Shown here in pieces: positions 48,901 through 57,050 of a DNA stretch of 64,000 bases (positions are counted from its first letter, which is position 1; every line of letters begins with the position of its first letter). Below the pieces are notes generated by a model, which saw only the letters and a list, made by a program, of their open reading frames with translations, did not search any database and was not told where the DNA came from. Origin of the DNA: Nonomuraea fuscirosea (GTDB lineage: Bacteria > Actinomycetota > Actinomycetes > Streptosporangiales > Streptosporangiaceae); contig NZ_PVNG01000005.1 of NCBI RefSeq assembly GCF_003001935.1, positions 186,001 to 250,000 on the forward strand. Direction: 5' to 3'. A program made the translations under genes and the position numbers.

Positions 48901-49953
48901 TGGAGCACCGGCGCGGACAACCCGCACCCGTGGGGCGCGGTCGGATCCGCCGTGCTCAACGGCAAGATCTACACGGTCGGCGGATGCACGGGCGAGTGCC
49001 AGAGCGCGACCGACCAGGTCACCGTGTACGACGTGGCGAGCGACACCTTCACCGAGGCGGCCCCCTACCCCGAGCCGATCTCGTGGGCAGCCTGTGGCGG
49101 CATCGACGGGAAGGTCCACTGCGCGGGCGGCCTGGCGGCGGGCCCGCACGGCACCACGCACGCCTACGCGTACGACCCGGCGCGCGATGCCTGGTCCAAG
49201 TCCGCCGACCTGCCGATCGACCTGTGGGCCAGCGGCTACGCCGTGGCCGGCGGCCGGCTCGTGGTGGCGGGCGGCGTGACGAACGGCGGCAGCGCGCTGA
49301 CCAACGAGGCGTTCGCGTACGACCCGGACGCCGACGCCTGGACGGCGCTGCCGAACTCCCGCAACGCCCTCTACCGCGGCGCCGCCGCCTGCGGCCTGTA
49401 CAAGATCGGCGGCGCGAACGGGCCGCGCGTGACCCCGTTCGGCGAGGTCCTGCCCACCCTGGACGCCTGCGACCCGGCGGGCACGGCCGCGCCCTGGCTG
49501 AACGCGGACCCCGGGCACGGCACCCTCGCGCCCGGCCGCAGCGTCCGCGTCACCCTCACGCTCGACGCCCGCGAGATCGCCGAGCCCAGGACGTACGAGG
49601 CACGGCTGACCGTCAACGAGGACACCCCGTATCCGGCGCCGGCCATCGACGTGACCCTCAAGGTGGACGCGCCCTGGCACTGGGCCCGGCTGTCCGGTGA
49701 GGTGAGCTCGAAGGCGTGCGACGGGAAGGCGGGCCCGCTGCCGGGCGCGACAGTGACGCTGCGGCGCGGCCGCGACACGTGGACGGCGACCACCGACGCG
49801 CAGGGCCGTTACTCCCTGTGGCTGCCGGGCGGCCTGGGGAAGCAGGAGGTCAAGGTGAGCGCCGACGGCCACAAGCCGGCCTCGTTCAACGTCCGCCTGC
49901 TCCCGCACACGCAGATCCGCCACGACACCACCCTGCCCCGCACGGCCTGCTGA
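45946..49953 (+). CDS. secreted S8 serine protease (subtilase) with kelch repeats
   Basis: Exported protein of 1335 residues from GTG 45946, chosen because GGAGG lies 5 bases upstream. Signal peptide ~1-35 (FVLLGVLLALTGAVVPAQA). Inhibitor-like propeptide, then subtilase domain with Asp191 (NIDSGVDYTHP), His238 (FGHGTHTMGT) and Ser406 (GTSMAAPHVSG). Two carboxypeptidase-regulatory/Cna-B-like domains follow (GQVTDQSTGEPVAGARV; GNVTDANTREPVDGATV). A linker with five 7-residue AADGGTP repeats leads to a five- to six-blade kelch region (~890-1178; KFYVVTGWGQDG, KIYTVGGCTGEC). It ends with one more beta-sandwich. No sorting motif. Likely an extracellular scavenging protease. Confidence 0.9.
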   Translation: MRRNPPSTRLRRGAFVLLGVLLALTGAVVPAQAEPPGPLPPDLSARLTADGGATDFWVEFKEQATLKSAAAIKDWSARGEAVLRELRSTAESSQARALGLVRAAGAEATSLYIDNSLYVRGGSAELATKLADDPAVERVRVPRTYTLPRPTPGERVAASGPVEWGVSAIHADQVWSEYKSTGQGIVVGNIDSGVDYTHPALAGSYRGANGDGGFTHDYNWYDPTALCAEAAPCDNFGHGTHTMGTMTGGEGIGVAPGARWIAAKGCRDYQCGELTLALSAQWMLAPTKADGSDPDPARRPDILNNSWSSGTGNPWYQDYVRQWVAAGIFPVFAAGNDGPACGTQHSPGEYPESYAVGAVDQDGNVAGFSSRGEAGLSDSKPDIAAPGQNVRSSMPGGGYQVQQGTSMAAPHVSGAVALLWSAAPALVGDVAATRAILGGTARDHADTTCGGTAGDNNVYGEGMLDVYRAVGAAPRTGTGVLTGQVTDQSTGEPVAGARVTATGPRVLDTITGADGVYLLHLDEGDYDVALSLFGYDAAKLGGVRVTGDESTTKDVALSPTPTKKVTVRVADGSGHGWPLYAELSVEGAPATWFTAPGDGRARLDLPVGGTYEVTATPRYPGYRPVTAQVSGTTLELKAEIDPAACSAPGYATDGGTCAPVAGGLVYGNVTDANTREPVDGATVTPDGGAGHDTAATPDDPALADGFYWAFAPMPRAGRRVLTAVQRGYQSATVPLRSGADQVSRADFALKAGRLSVSTDEVTERAQLGGRAKARVTLTNRGSAPLTYDLAGAKGSALAQAQGQGTPATRIETPGLTPAARTPAGRTPATGPENGPENGAENGATPEPAATATDGGTRAADGGTPAADGGTPAADGGTPAADGGTPAAVPWTDISNYPTTIRDNAVGYHDGRVYSFGGSLRGEGGTPASYVYDPAAKTWTRLADMPDARQKPASAFVDGKFYVVTGWGQDGTPAARTLVYDPEADTWSTGADNPHPWGAVGSAVLNGKIYTVGGCTGECQSATDQVTVYDVASDTFTEAAPYPEPISWAACGGIDGKVHCAGGLAAGPHGTTHAYAYDPARDAWSKSADLPIDLWASGYAVAGGRLVVAGGVTNGGSALTNEAFAYDPDADAWTALPNSRNALYRGAAACGLYKIGGANGPRVTPFGEVLPTLDACDPAGTAAPWLNADPGHGTLAPGRSVRVTLTLDAREIAEPRTYEARLTVNEDTPYPAPAIDVTLKVDAPWHWARLSGEVSSKACDGKAGPLPGATVTLRRGRDTWTATTDAQGRYSLWLPGGLGKQEVKVSADGHKPASFNVRLLPHTQIRHDTTLPRTAC
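48496..48600 (+). repeat. five in-frame 21-bp repeats in the protease linker
   Basis: Units every 21 bases from 48496 encode AADGGTP. The last three are almost identical at DNA level, so expansion is recent. Confidence 0.9.
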
Positions 49954-49971
49954 CCCCGACCTGGCGCAACG

Positions 49972-50003
49972 CTGGAAGGCCCCGCCACAACAGGGCCTTC
50001 CAG
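49972..50003 (+). terminator. strong hairpin terminator after the protease gene
   Basis: Perfect 11-base arms CTGGAAGGCCC (49972-49982) and GGGCCTTCCAG (49993-50003), 10-base loop. Lies 18 bases after the stop. Confidence 0.85.
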
Positions 50004-50123
50004 CACCCGGCCGGCACGTGCACCCCGACCGAAATCGGGCCACGTCGGACGGTCAAGCCCCCCTTGGCCGCCCCAAGCACCCGACCGGCCAGAGCACCTC
50101 GACCGGATCGGCACCCCTGCCGG

Positions 50124-51173
50124 TCAGGGTGCCTTGGCCGGTTCGGGGGTCTCGACCGTCAGGTGCGGCTCCAGTGAGCGCAGGAAGTCCGTCGCGTCGA
50201 ACATCGCGCCGGCCGAGGCGAGCCCCTTCACCCGGAAGTCCCCCGCCAGGATGCGCGCCACGGCCTCCACCGCCAGCGGCGCGGTGATCGCGTAGATGTC
50301 GCGGCCGGCGGCCGTGGCGCGGCGCTCGACGCCGTCCTTGCGCACCACGACGTCCACGACGAAGGTCTGGTCGGAGCGGCCAGAGGCATCGGCCGCCTCC
50401 GGTGCGGGGGTGTCGGCGCCGGCCAGATCCCGCGCGGCCACGACCGTCATGTAGCCACGCACCTCGGGCACGTCCAGGTGGCTCGGCACGGTCACCACAT
50501 CCGCCATGGTGAACTCCGCCAGCACCGCCCGCCGGCCCATCGGCTCGGGGAAGGGCCAGTCCTGCTCCGTCAACTGGTCGTCGTGGTACTCCAGCGCGCC
50601 GTTCCTGAACCGCACCCGGCGACCCGCGCGGCGCTCGTGGGACACCCGGCCCGCCGCCCTGGTCCCCTCCGTGGGATGCCAGCCGCTCAGCCCGTACGCG
50701 ACGTGTACCACGTCGGCGTCCGTCGAGCCACCCATGGCCGCGGTGGCCAGCAGGTCGCCGAGCCCGCCGTAGAAGGCCATCGCCGGCACCACGGGCGTAC
50801 CGGCCCGCGCCGCCCGTTCCGCGTAGGTGGCGAACATCGACGCGTTCGCCTCGATCTCGGCCGCGACGTCCACGTACGGGATGCCGGCTCGCAGGGCCGC
50901 CTCGACCACGGGACCTCCCGTCACCGCGAACGGCCCCGCACAGTTGACCACGGCGGCCGCACCGGCGAGCGCCCGATCCAACGCCTGCGCATCATCCACC
51001 GCGGCCGCCCGCACCTCCACCCCACCCCCGATCTCTTTGGCCAGTGGCGCCAGGCGGTCCGCGTCGCGGCCCGACAGGATGGGGGTGAAACCGCGCCGGA
51101 GCAGTTCGGCCACGACGAACCGTCCCGTGTGCCCCGTAGCCCCGTAGACCACCACCGCGTCCGACGTACCCAT
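50124..51173 (-). CDS. saccharopine dehydrogenase-like / trans-acting enoyl reductase family protein
   Basis: NAD(P)-binding oxidoreductase of 349 residues from ATG 51173. The N-terminal Rossmann fold reads VVVYGATGHTGRFVVAELLR (~6-25), followed by PILSGRDADRLAPLA, VVNCAGPFAVTGGPVVEAAL and GIPYVDVAAEIEAN, the standard core of the saccharopine dehydrogenase-like group. The C-terminal part (VEAVARILAGDFRVKG) is also typical. True saccharopine activity is unlikely; relatives include polyketide-lipid enoyl reductases. It is divergent from a GlxA-type regulator 80 bases away, which may control it. Confidence 0.83.
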   Translation of the reverse strand: MGTSDAVVVYGATGHTGRFVVAELLRRGFTPILSGRDADRLAPLAKEIGGGVEVRAAAVDDAQALDRALAGAAAVVNCAGPFAVTGGPVVEAALRAGIPYVDVAAEIEANASMFATYAERAARAGTPVVPAMAFYGGLGDLLATAAMGGSTDADVVHVAYGLSGWHPTEGTRAAGRVSHERRAGRRVRFRNGALEYHDDQLTEQDWPFPEPMGRRAVLAEFTMADVVTVPSHLDVPEVRGYMTVVAARDLAGADTPAPEAADASGRSDQTFVVDVVVRKDGVERRATAAGRDIYAITAPLAVEAVARILAGDFRVKGLASAGAMFDATDFLRSLEPHLTVETPEPAKAP

Positions 51174-51253
51174 GACTTCCCCGATCTTCGATCTGCTGAG
51201 GAGTCCACTCTCCACGGTCGCCGACCCCGGCCGTGAGAGTCCGGAACGACAGC

Positions 51254-52216
51254 ATGCGTACACTTTCCGACATGCACACCGTCGCGCTGGCGACCGCCGG
51301 TCACCTGCTGCACTTCGAGCTGGGCGTGGCCTACGAGATCTTCGGCAACCCGCCGCAGGAGGCCGTGGACGGCTGGTACGACGTCCGGCTGTGCGGGCCG
51401 GGCCCGGTGCGGGTGGGCCCGTTCGCGGTCGAGCCGGACCACGGGCTGGACCGGCTCGCCGAGGCCGGCACCGTGATCCTGCCCGCGTGCGCCGACATCG
51501 ACGAGCCGCCGCCCCCTGAGCTGGTCGAGGCCGTACGGGCGGCCCACGCGGCGGGGGCCAGGATCGCCTCCCTCTGCACCGGGGCGTTCACGCTAGGGGC
51601 GGCGGGGTTGCTGGACGGACGGCGGGCCACCACCCACTGGGCGCACACCGCGGAGCTCAGCGCCCGCCATCCGCGCGCCGTCGTGGACCCGGACGTGCTC
51701 TACACCGACAACGGCAGCGTCCTGACCGCCGCGGGTAAGGCCGCCGCCGTCGACCTCTGCCTCCACCTGGTCCACCTCGACCACGGGGCGGCGGTCGCCA
51801 ACGCGGTCGCCCGCCGCCTGGTCATGCCGCCTCACCGGCCGGGCGGGCAGGCCCAGTTCGTGTCCACGCCGGTGCGGGTCACGGGCGATCACGCGCTCGC
51901 CTCCGTACTCGCCTGGGCCATGGAACGGCTGGACCAGCCGCTCACGGTGACGCACCTGGCCCGGCAGGCGAACACGAGCCCGCGCAACCTCGCCCGCCAG
52001 TTCCGCGCCGTGACCGGGCAGACGCCGCTGCGGTGGCTGCTGACCCAGCGGGTACGCCGTGCCCAGGAGCTGCTGGAGACCACCGACGAGAGCGTGGAGG
52101 CGGTCGCCACCGCCACCGGCATGGGCACCGCCACGACTTTGCGCCGCCAGTTCAAGCGGATCGTCGGCGTCCCACCCGACAACTACCGCCGCTCCTTCCG
52201 CGCCTCACCCCGCTGA
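51254..52216 (+). CDS. GlxA-type AraC-family regulator with DJ-1/PfpI domain
   Basis: Regulator of about 320 residues. ATG 51254 is preferred; ATG 51272 (MHTVALATAG) and GTG 51233 are alternatives. DJ-1/PfpI-like domain: HLLHFELGVAYEIFGNPP, GTVILPACADID and IASLCTGAFTLGAAGLLDG with the nucleophile-position Cys. AraC domain: LTVTHLARQANTSPRNLARQ and VEAVATATGMGTATTLRRQF. Second protein of this type in the window, but not a close duplicate of the one at 30323. Divergent to the oxidoreductase gene, its probable target. Confidence 0.88.
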   Translation: MRTLSDMHTVALATAGHLLHFELGVAYEIFGNPPQEAVDGWYDVRLCGPGPVRVGPFAVEPDHGLDRLAEAGTVILPACADIDEPPPPELVEAVRAAHAAGARIASLCTGAFTLGAAGLLDGRRATTHWAHTAELSARHPRAVVDPDVLYTDNGSVLTAAGKAAAVDLCLHLVHLDHGAAVANAVARRLVMPPHRPGGQAQFVSTPVRVTGDHALASVLAWAMERLDQPLTVTHLARQANTSPRNLARQFRAVTGQTPLRWLLTQRVRRAQELLETTDESVEAVATATGMGTATTLRRQFKRIVGVPPDNYRRSFRASPR

Positions 52217-52348
52217 CCCACCCAGGTGCCCGAGGCGCGTCACTCGTGCCGGACCTCGGATGCGGCGCGAGACGGCCGGAACACCGGCCCTCGGGGGCGC
52301 CATGAGATCATCTCGGCTTGCGGGGGCGTCCGCCGTCTGTTCATATGA

Positions 52349-52360
52349 GCGACATGTCGC
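52349..52360 (+). promoter_or_regulatory. palindrome upstream of the phosphodiesterase gene
   Basis: GCGACATGTCGC is a perfect 12-base palindrome 13 bases before the ATG, directly preceded by TGTTCATATGAGCG (similar to the sugar-operon palindrome at 18146). Could be an operator. Confidence 0.35.
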
Positions 52361-52373
52361 CATTACAGGGTCT

Positions 52374-53806
52374 ATGTCCATGATTCGGAAGCTTTGTCGT
52401 GGCCTGGCCATCGCCGGCCTGGTCGGCACCGCCGCCCTGACCTCACTCCCCCCGGCCCCCGCGGCGGCGACCGCAGAGGCCACCCTAGGGGTCACTGGGC
52501 CCGGCGGGATCGACCGCGTGCACCAGCGGCTGCTCAAGCACGGCCGCGGCGCCCCGCTCATGATCGCCTCCCACCGCGGCCAGTGGCGCGAGGCCCCGAG
52601 AACTCCCTGGCCGCGATCGACGCCGCCATCGGAGACGGCGCCGAGGTCGTCGAGATCGACGTACGCCCCACCAAGGACGGCCACCTCGTGCTCATGCACG
52701 ACGACAGCGTCGACCGGACCACCGACGGCACCGGCCGGGTCGCCGACCTGACCCTCGACCAGATCAGGTCGCTCCACCTCAGGCAGGGCCTGGGCGGCGG
52801 CCAGGCCGCGATCACCGAGCACACCGTGCCGACCTTCGAGGAGGCGATGCGGGCCGTCAAGGGCAGGGCGCTGGTCAACCTGGACAAGGGCTGGCCGGTC
52901 AGGGCGCAGATGTACGAGGTGCTGAAGCACACCGGCACCGTGGACCACGGCCTGTTCAAGGGCGCTCCCACGGTCGAGGAGGCCGCCGCCTTCATGGCCG
53001 GGGACCCGGAGATCCTCTACATGCACATCATCGACGACGCCACCGCCGGCGTCGTCGGCACCTTCCCCGGCCGTCAGCCGGTGGCGTACGAGGTGGTCTT
53101 CGACAGCACCGACGACCCGCAGGTCACGCGCGAGACGCTGGCGAAGATCGCGCGGCACAGCCGCGTCTGGATCAACAGCATGTGGTACGGTCTGGCGGCC
53201 GAGTACACCGACGAGGCGTCCCTGCGCGACCAGGACCTCGGCTGGCGCACCCTGGTCAGGACCTACGGCGCGAACATGATCCAGACCGACAACGTCGAGG
53301 CGCTCGCCTACTGGCGCGCCGGCGGCGACCTGTCCCGCTACGGCCGGCAGCCCGGGAACCGGACGATCCGCGTCGAGGGCGAGGACTTCGCGCCGGGCGG
53401 CGAGGGCGTCGGCTACCACGACCTGGACCCCAACCGCTGCACCGTGGCCCGCCCCGACGAGGGCGTGGACATCTGCGACCTGGAAGGCGCCGTCGCGGTG
53501 AACTGGATCCGCGGCGGCGAGTGGCTCAAGTACCGCTTCGAGGTCAGGAAGGCGGGCCTCTACCAGGTCTCGGCCCGCGTCTCCTCGCCCTACTCCCCCG
53601 CCGGCGCCGTCGTGCTCGACTGGGGCACCGGCTCCGGTACGACGGCCCCGATCGCGAACACCACCAGCCACGACGCGTTCACCCTCCAGCCCCTGGAACG
53701 CCGCCGGCTCACCAAGGGCACGCACGAACTGGTCCTGCGCATGCCGGAGACCGCGTACCAGAACTTCAACCTCGACTACCTGCAGCTCGACCTGGCCGGC
53801 CGCTGA
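52374..53806 (+). pseudogene. secreted glycerophosphodiester phosphodiesterase, frameshifted
   Basis: Signal peptide (residues 1-31, LAIAGLVGTAALTSLPPAPA) and the first catalytic motif SHRGQWREA lie in one frame. The rest (PENSLAAIDAAIGDGAEVVE, RPTKDGHLVLMHDDSVDRTT and onward) lies in another, joined across a one-base loss in the GGCCCC run at 52592-52597. Everything after is intact to the end: the GDPD barrel to about residue 310, then a CBM6/35-like domain (RVEGEDFAPGGEGVGYHDLD). With one base restored the protein would be ~477 residues and secreted, releasing glycerol phosphate from lipid headgroups or teichoic-acid-like polymers. It is either a very young pseudogene or a sequencing error. 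Confidence 0.8.
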
Positions 53807-53823
53807 CGGAAGCGCCCGGCCTG

Positions 53824-54564
53824 TCATGATCGTGGGCCGGTGGGCGCGGGTGCGGGCCCGGAGAGGGCGCGGAAGGCCCAGGCGGTGATCCGCCAGAGCG
53901 CCTCGAACAGGACACCCGCGCTCATCTTGCTCGTCCCCGCCGTACGGTCGACGAAGGTGATCGGCACCTCAGCCACCGTGCAGCCCTGGCGTACCGCCCG
54001 CAGGGTGAGATCCACCTGGAAGCAGTAGCCGCGCGACTCGACACCGCCGAGCAGGATCCGGGAGAGCGCGGCGGCGCGGTAGACGCGGAACCCGCCGGTG
54101 ACGTCGGCGACGGGCAGCCGGAGCGCCAGCCGGGCGTACCGGTTGGCCAGGCGCGAGAGCAGCTCCCGCCGGCGCGGCCAGTTCGCCACCCGGCCGCCGG
54201 GCGTCCAGCGCGAGCCGATGACGAGGTCGGCCCGCTCCGCCGCGCGCAGCAGCGCGGGCAGCCGCTCGGGCGGGTGCGAGCCGTCGGCGTCGATCTCCAC
54301 CAGCAGGTCGTACCCGCGGGCGAGCCCCCAGCGGAAGCCCGCCGAGTACGCGGCACCGAGCCCCTGCTTCCGCTCGCGGTGCAGGACGTGCACACCGGGC
54401 AGCTCGGTCGCGAGCCGGTCGGCGATCCGGCCGGTGCCGTCGGGGCTGTCGTCGTCGACGACGAGCAGGTGCGCGGCGGGTACGGCGGCGCGGATCCTGG
54501 CGACGATGCGGGGCAGGTTGTCGCGTTCGTCGTAGGTCGGGATGACGATCAGGACGTTGCTCAT
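53824..54564 (-). CDS. polyprenol-phosphate mannosyltransferase (GT2, Dpm1/Ppm1-like)
   Basis: Cytosolic-face GT2 enzyme of 246 residues that transfers mannose (or another hexose) from a nucleotide sugar to polyprenyl phosphate. Motifs: VLIVIPTYDERDNLPRIV, LLVVDDDSPDGTG, GLGAAYSAGFRWGLARGYD, LVEIDADGSHPPERLP (DxD) and DVTGGFRVYRAAAL. No C-terminal membrane anchor, as in the DPM1 class. The gene lies 9 bases after the GT39 gene on the same strand, so the lipid-linked sugar it makes is probably the donor for that membrane enzyme. Confidence 0.9.
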   Translation of the reverse strand: MSNVLIVIPTYDERDNLPRIVARIRAAVPAAHLLVVDDDSPDGTGRIADRLATELPGVHVLHRERKQGLGAAYSAGFRWGLARGYDLLVEIDADGSHPPERLPALLRAAERADLVIGSRWTPGGRVANWPRRRELLSRLANRYARLALRLPVADVTGGFRVYRAAALSRILLGGVESRGYCFQVDLTLRAVRQGCTVAEVPITFVDRTAGTSKMSAGVLFEALWRITAWAFRALSGPAPAPTGPRS

Positions 54565-54573
54565 GACGGCTCC

Positions 54574-56052
54574 TCAGCTCGCGTGCTTGTAGTCGGTCCA
54601 GCCGGTCGGCCACGGGGTGTGCGGTTCCGAGCAGATCGTGATGGGCAGGCCCAGCTCTTCGTTCGGGACGCCGGTGCCGTGGTCGACGGCTCCGGCGGAC
54701 GAGCACTGCGCGAAGCGCGACCGCAGCTCGGCGGGCGGCAGCCCCACGGCGACCACCGTCCGCGCCGTCGCGGGCGGCGGACCCTGGTACCAGAGCTCGT
54801 TGTGCCCGCTGTAGACGGGAACGTCCGGGGCGAACCGGTTCAGCGCACCGGCCTCGCCGTAGTTCGCGGTGAGGACGACCGTCCCCGGCGGCAGCGCCCG
54901 CTGCACCCCGGCCACCTGAGCGGCGAAGCGCGGCCAGCCCACCGACTCCCTGGACACCTCGTTCGGCGAGTAGCCCAGCGCCGCCGGCGGGAGCAGCGGC
55001 AGCGCCACGGCGACCCCGATGAGCGAGGTGCCGAGCAGCCCGCACCAGACCGCTCCGCGCCGGGCGGTCCTGCGCTCCATCCACGCGGCGACGGGCACGC
55101 AGCCGGCCACGAAGGCGAAGATCAGGCTGCCCGCGACGTAGTCGGCCCGGCCGCCCGACGCCCAGCCGAGCAGGATCGTCACCAGGGTCGCGATGGCCAG
55201 CGGCCGGGTCTCGCGCCGCCCGCTCAGCCAGCGCCACCCGACGACGGCGATCACGAACGCTCCCATGCTGAGCAGCGCCACCGTCATCGGCACGAACATG
55301 ATCCGGTTGATCGGCTCGCTCAGCGTGGCGGCCATGGTGAGCTGCGGCCAGCCGTTGACGGCCTGGTAGACCAGGTTCGGGGCGGCGAGCACGGCGGCCA
55401 CGCTCGCTCCCGACCAGAACCATCTCTCGGCGAAGACGGCGCGCGGGCCGCGCACGGCCAGTCCGACGCCGATGAGCAGTCCGGTGACCAGCCCGGTGAT
55501 CAGCAGCACGATCAGGTGCTTGTTGTACGTCGCCGCTCCGGTGACGGCGCCGGCCGCCAGCCACCACCGTCCGTCGCCGCGCAGCAGGGCGCGCAGCACG
55601 AACAGGATGCAGGTCGTCCAGAACACGAAGTCGGCCGACTGGGTCAGCAGGGTGTGCCCGACGACCAGCGGGAACATGCCGGTACCGAGCCCGGCGGCGG
55701 CCAGCGTCTGGGCGCCGGCCCGGCCGCCGAGCTCACGGGTGATCGCCGCGCCGACCAGGATCAGCAGCCCCGCGCACAGGGCGGGGACGACCCGCAGCCC
55801 GACGATGGTGTCGCCGAACAGCTCCGTGGAGAGCCTGGCCAGGAGCGGGGTCAGCGGGGGCTGGTCGAAGTAGCCCCAGGCGGGGGTCTGGCCGAGGAGA
55901 CGGAAGTAGAGCTCGTCGCGGTGGTAGCCGTAGAACGGGCTCAGGATCAGCAGGGTGACCACGACGGCGGCGGCGATGGGGCCGATGATCCGCCAGGCGA
56001 AGGCGGGCAGCGGCAAAGCGGAGGTCTGAGGGCTGGGGGCTTTGACTAGCAT
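54574..56052 (-). CDS. GT39-family integral membrane glycosyltransferase
   Basis: Polyprenyl-phosphate-sugar-dependent glycosyltransferase of 492 residues with about 10-11 membrane segments, ArnT/PMT-like. The first outer loop carries YGYHRDELYFRLLGQTPAW followed by GYFDQPPLTPLLARL, with the acidic Asp/Glu residues expected for this class. The soluble C-terminal part (~380-492) faces outward. ATG 56052 is preceded by GGAGG. Paired with a polyprenol-phosphate mannose synthase, it is likely to glycosylate a cell-envelope polymer or exported protein. Confidence 0.87.
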   Translation of the reverse strand: MLVKAPSPQTSALPLPAFAWRIIGPIAAAVVVTLLILSPFYGYHRDELYFRLLGQTPAWGYFDQPPLTPLLARLSTELFGDTIVGLRVVPALCAGLLILVGAAITRELGGRAGAQTLAAAGLGTGMFPLVVGHTLLTQSADFVFWTTCILFVLRALLRGDGRWWLAAGAVTGAATYNKHLIVLLITGLVTGLLIGVGLAVRGPRAVFAERWFWSGASVAAVLAAPNLVYQAVNGWPQLTMAATLSEPINRIMFVPMTVALLSMGAFVIAVVGWRWLSGRRETRPLAIATLVTILLGWASGGRADYVAGSLIFAFVAGCVPVAAWMERRTARRGAVWCGLLGTSLIGVAVALPLLPPAALGYSPNEVSRESVGWPRFAAQVAGVQRALPPGTVVLTANYGEAGALNRFAPDVPVYSGHNELWYQGPPPATARTVVAVGLPPAELRSRFAQCSSAGAVDHGTGVPNEELGLPITICSEPHTPWPTGWTDYKHAS

Positions 56053-56375
56053 GCCTCCACGGTCTTCGAACCCGCCCCGCCTGTCGTCTGGCCACAAGCA
56101 GAACCTGAAGTCAGACCCCGGTCATAGCCGCCGCCCCACCAAGGCAGACCCGGACACGCCCGGTCCACCTGAACGGCCGACGCCATGGCCGAACCCGGGG
56201 ACAGACTCCAGACGCGGACGACCCACCCGGGAGGCGGACCAGCCATGGCCGAACCCCTATGCAGCCTCCGAACGCAGACGACCCGCCGGAACGGGCCATC
56301 TTGTGCCCGAGCCCAAGGTCAGGTTTCCGGCGCGGGCGGCCACCGGAGCGGAGCACGCCGTAGCCGAACCCCGGG
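56053..56375. other. gene-free gap filled by a degenerate ~60-bp repeat
   Basis: No supported gene in 323 bases. The right two thirds are the repeat array described separately; the left part (56053-56180) shows nothing recognisable. Confidence 0.7.
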
Positions 56376-56400
56376 TCAGGCTCCGGGAGCGGGTGACTCG
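56181..56400 (+). repeat. four degenerate ~60-bp repeats at the 3' end of the response-regulator gene
   Basis: Copies share GCCATGGCCGAACCC or close variants near 56182, 56242, about 56303 and 56358, followed by a purine-rich block. The last copy runs over the stop codon (56376) into the gene's tail. Confidence 0.7.
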
Positions 56401-57050
56401 CCGGGGTGGACCACGCCGTGGTCGAAGGCGAAGACGACCGCCGCCGCGCGGTCGCGTACCGCCAGCTTGGTGAAGATGCGGCCGACGTGGGTCTTGATCG
56501 TGCCCTCGCCGATCACGAGCTGCCGGGCGATCTCGGCGTTCGTGAGCCCACGGCCGATGAGTTTGAGCACGTCGAGCTCGCGGGAGGTGAGGTCGCCGAG
56601 CCGGCGGACCGCGTCGGGGTCGGTCACCGGATCCGTGCGGTAGCGCCGCAGCACCCGCCCGCAGACGGCCGGGTCGAGCCAGCCGTCACCCGCCGCGACC
56701 GCCCGGACCGCGCGCTGGATGTCCTCGGCCGGAGCGTCCTTGAGGCAGAACCCCGACGCGCCCGCCCGCAGCGACGCCGCCAGCACGGCGTCCTCGCCGA
56801 ACGTGGTCAGCACCAGGACCCGGCAGGCCGGATCGGCGGCCAGCAGCGCACGGGTGGCCTCGACGCCGTCCATGTGCGGCATGCGGATGTCCATGACGAC
56901 GACGTCGGGCCGGGCCCGCGCCACCTCCGCCAGCGCCGCCCGGCCGTCGGACGCCTCGCCCGCGACGTCGAACCCGTACGGCTCGCGCAGGATCGTGCGT
57001 AGACCCGCCCTGGCCAGCTCCTGGTCGTCCACCAGCACCACCGAGATCAT
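56376..57050 (-). CDS. NarL/LuxR-type response regulator
   Basis: Two-component response regulator of 224 residues. Receiver domain ~1-120 with Asp54 as phosphorylation site (VVVMDIRMPHMDG), conserved Thr (VLVLTTF) and Lys104 (FCLKDAP). LuxR-type helix-turn-helix ~150-215 (LTSRELDVLKLIGRGLTNAE, GTIKTHVGRIFTKL). ATG overlaps the histidine kinase stop (ATGA), so the pair is co-translated. The C-terminus ends in the ~60-bp repeat array. Target genes unknown. Confidence 0.93.
   Translation of the reverse strand: MISVVLVDDQELARAGLRTILREPYGFDVAGEASDGRAALAEVARARPDVVVMDIRMPHMDGVEATRALLAADPACRVLVLTTFGEDAVLAASLRAGASGFCLKDAPAEDIQRAVRAVAAGDGWLDPAVCGRVLRRYRTDPVTDPDAVRRLGDLTSRELDVLKLIGRGLTNAEIARQLVIGEGTIKTHVGRIFTKLAVRDRAAAVVFAFDHGVVHPGESPAPGA

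Noticed and set aside
45817..50043. A 1.4-kb-residue-scale open frame on the minus strand opposite the protease gene
   Set aside because: No recognisable domain, composition of a codon-position shadow, and the plus strand carries all subtilase and kelch motifs.
52349..52360. Palindrome as terminator of the GlxA gene
   Set aside because: Too short an arm, directly upstream of an ATG, and no U-tract; an operator is more likely.
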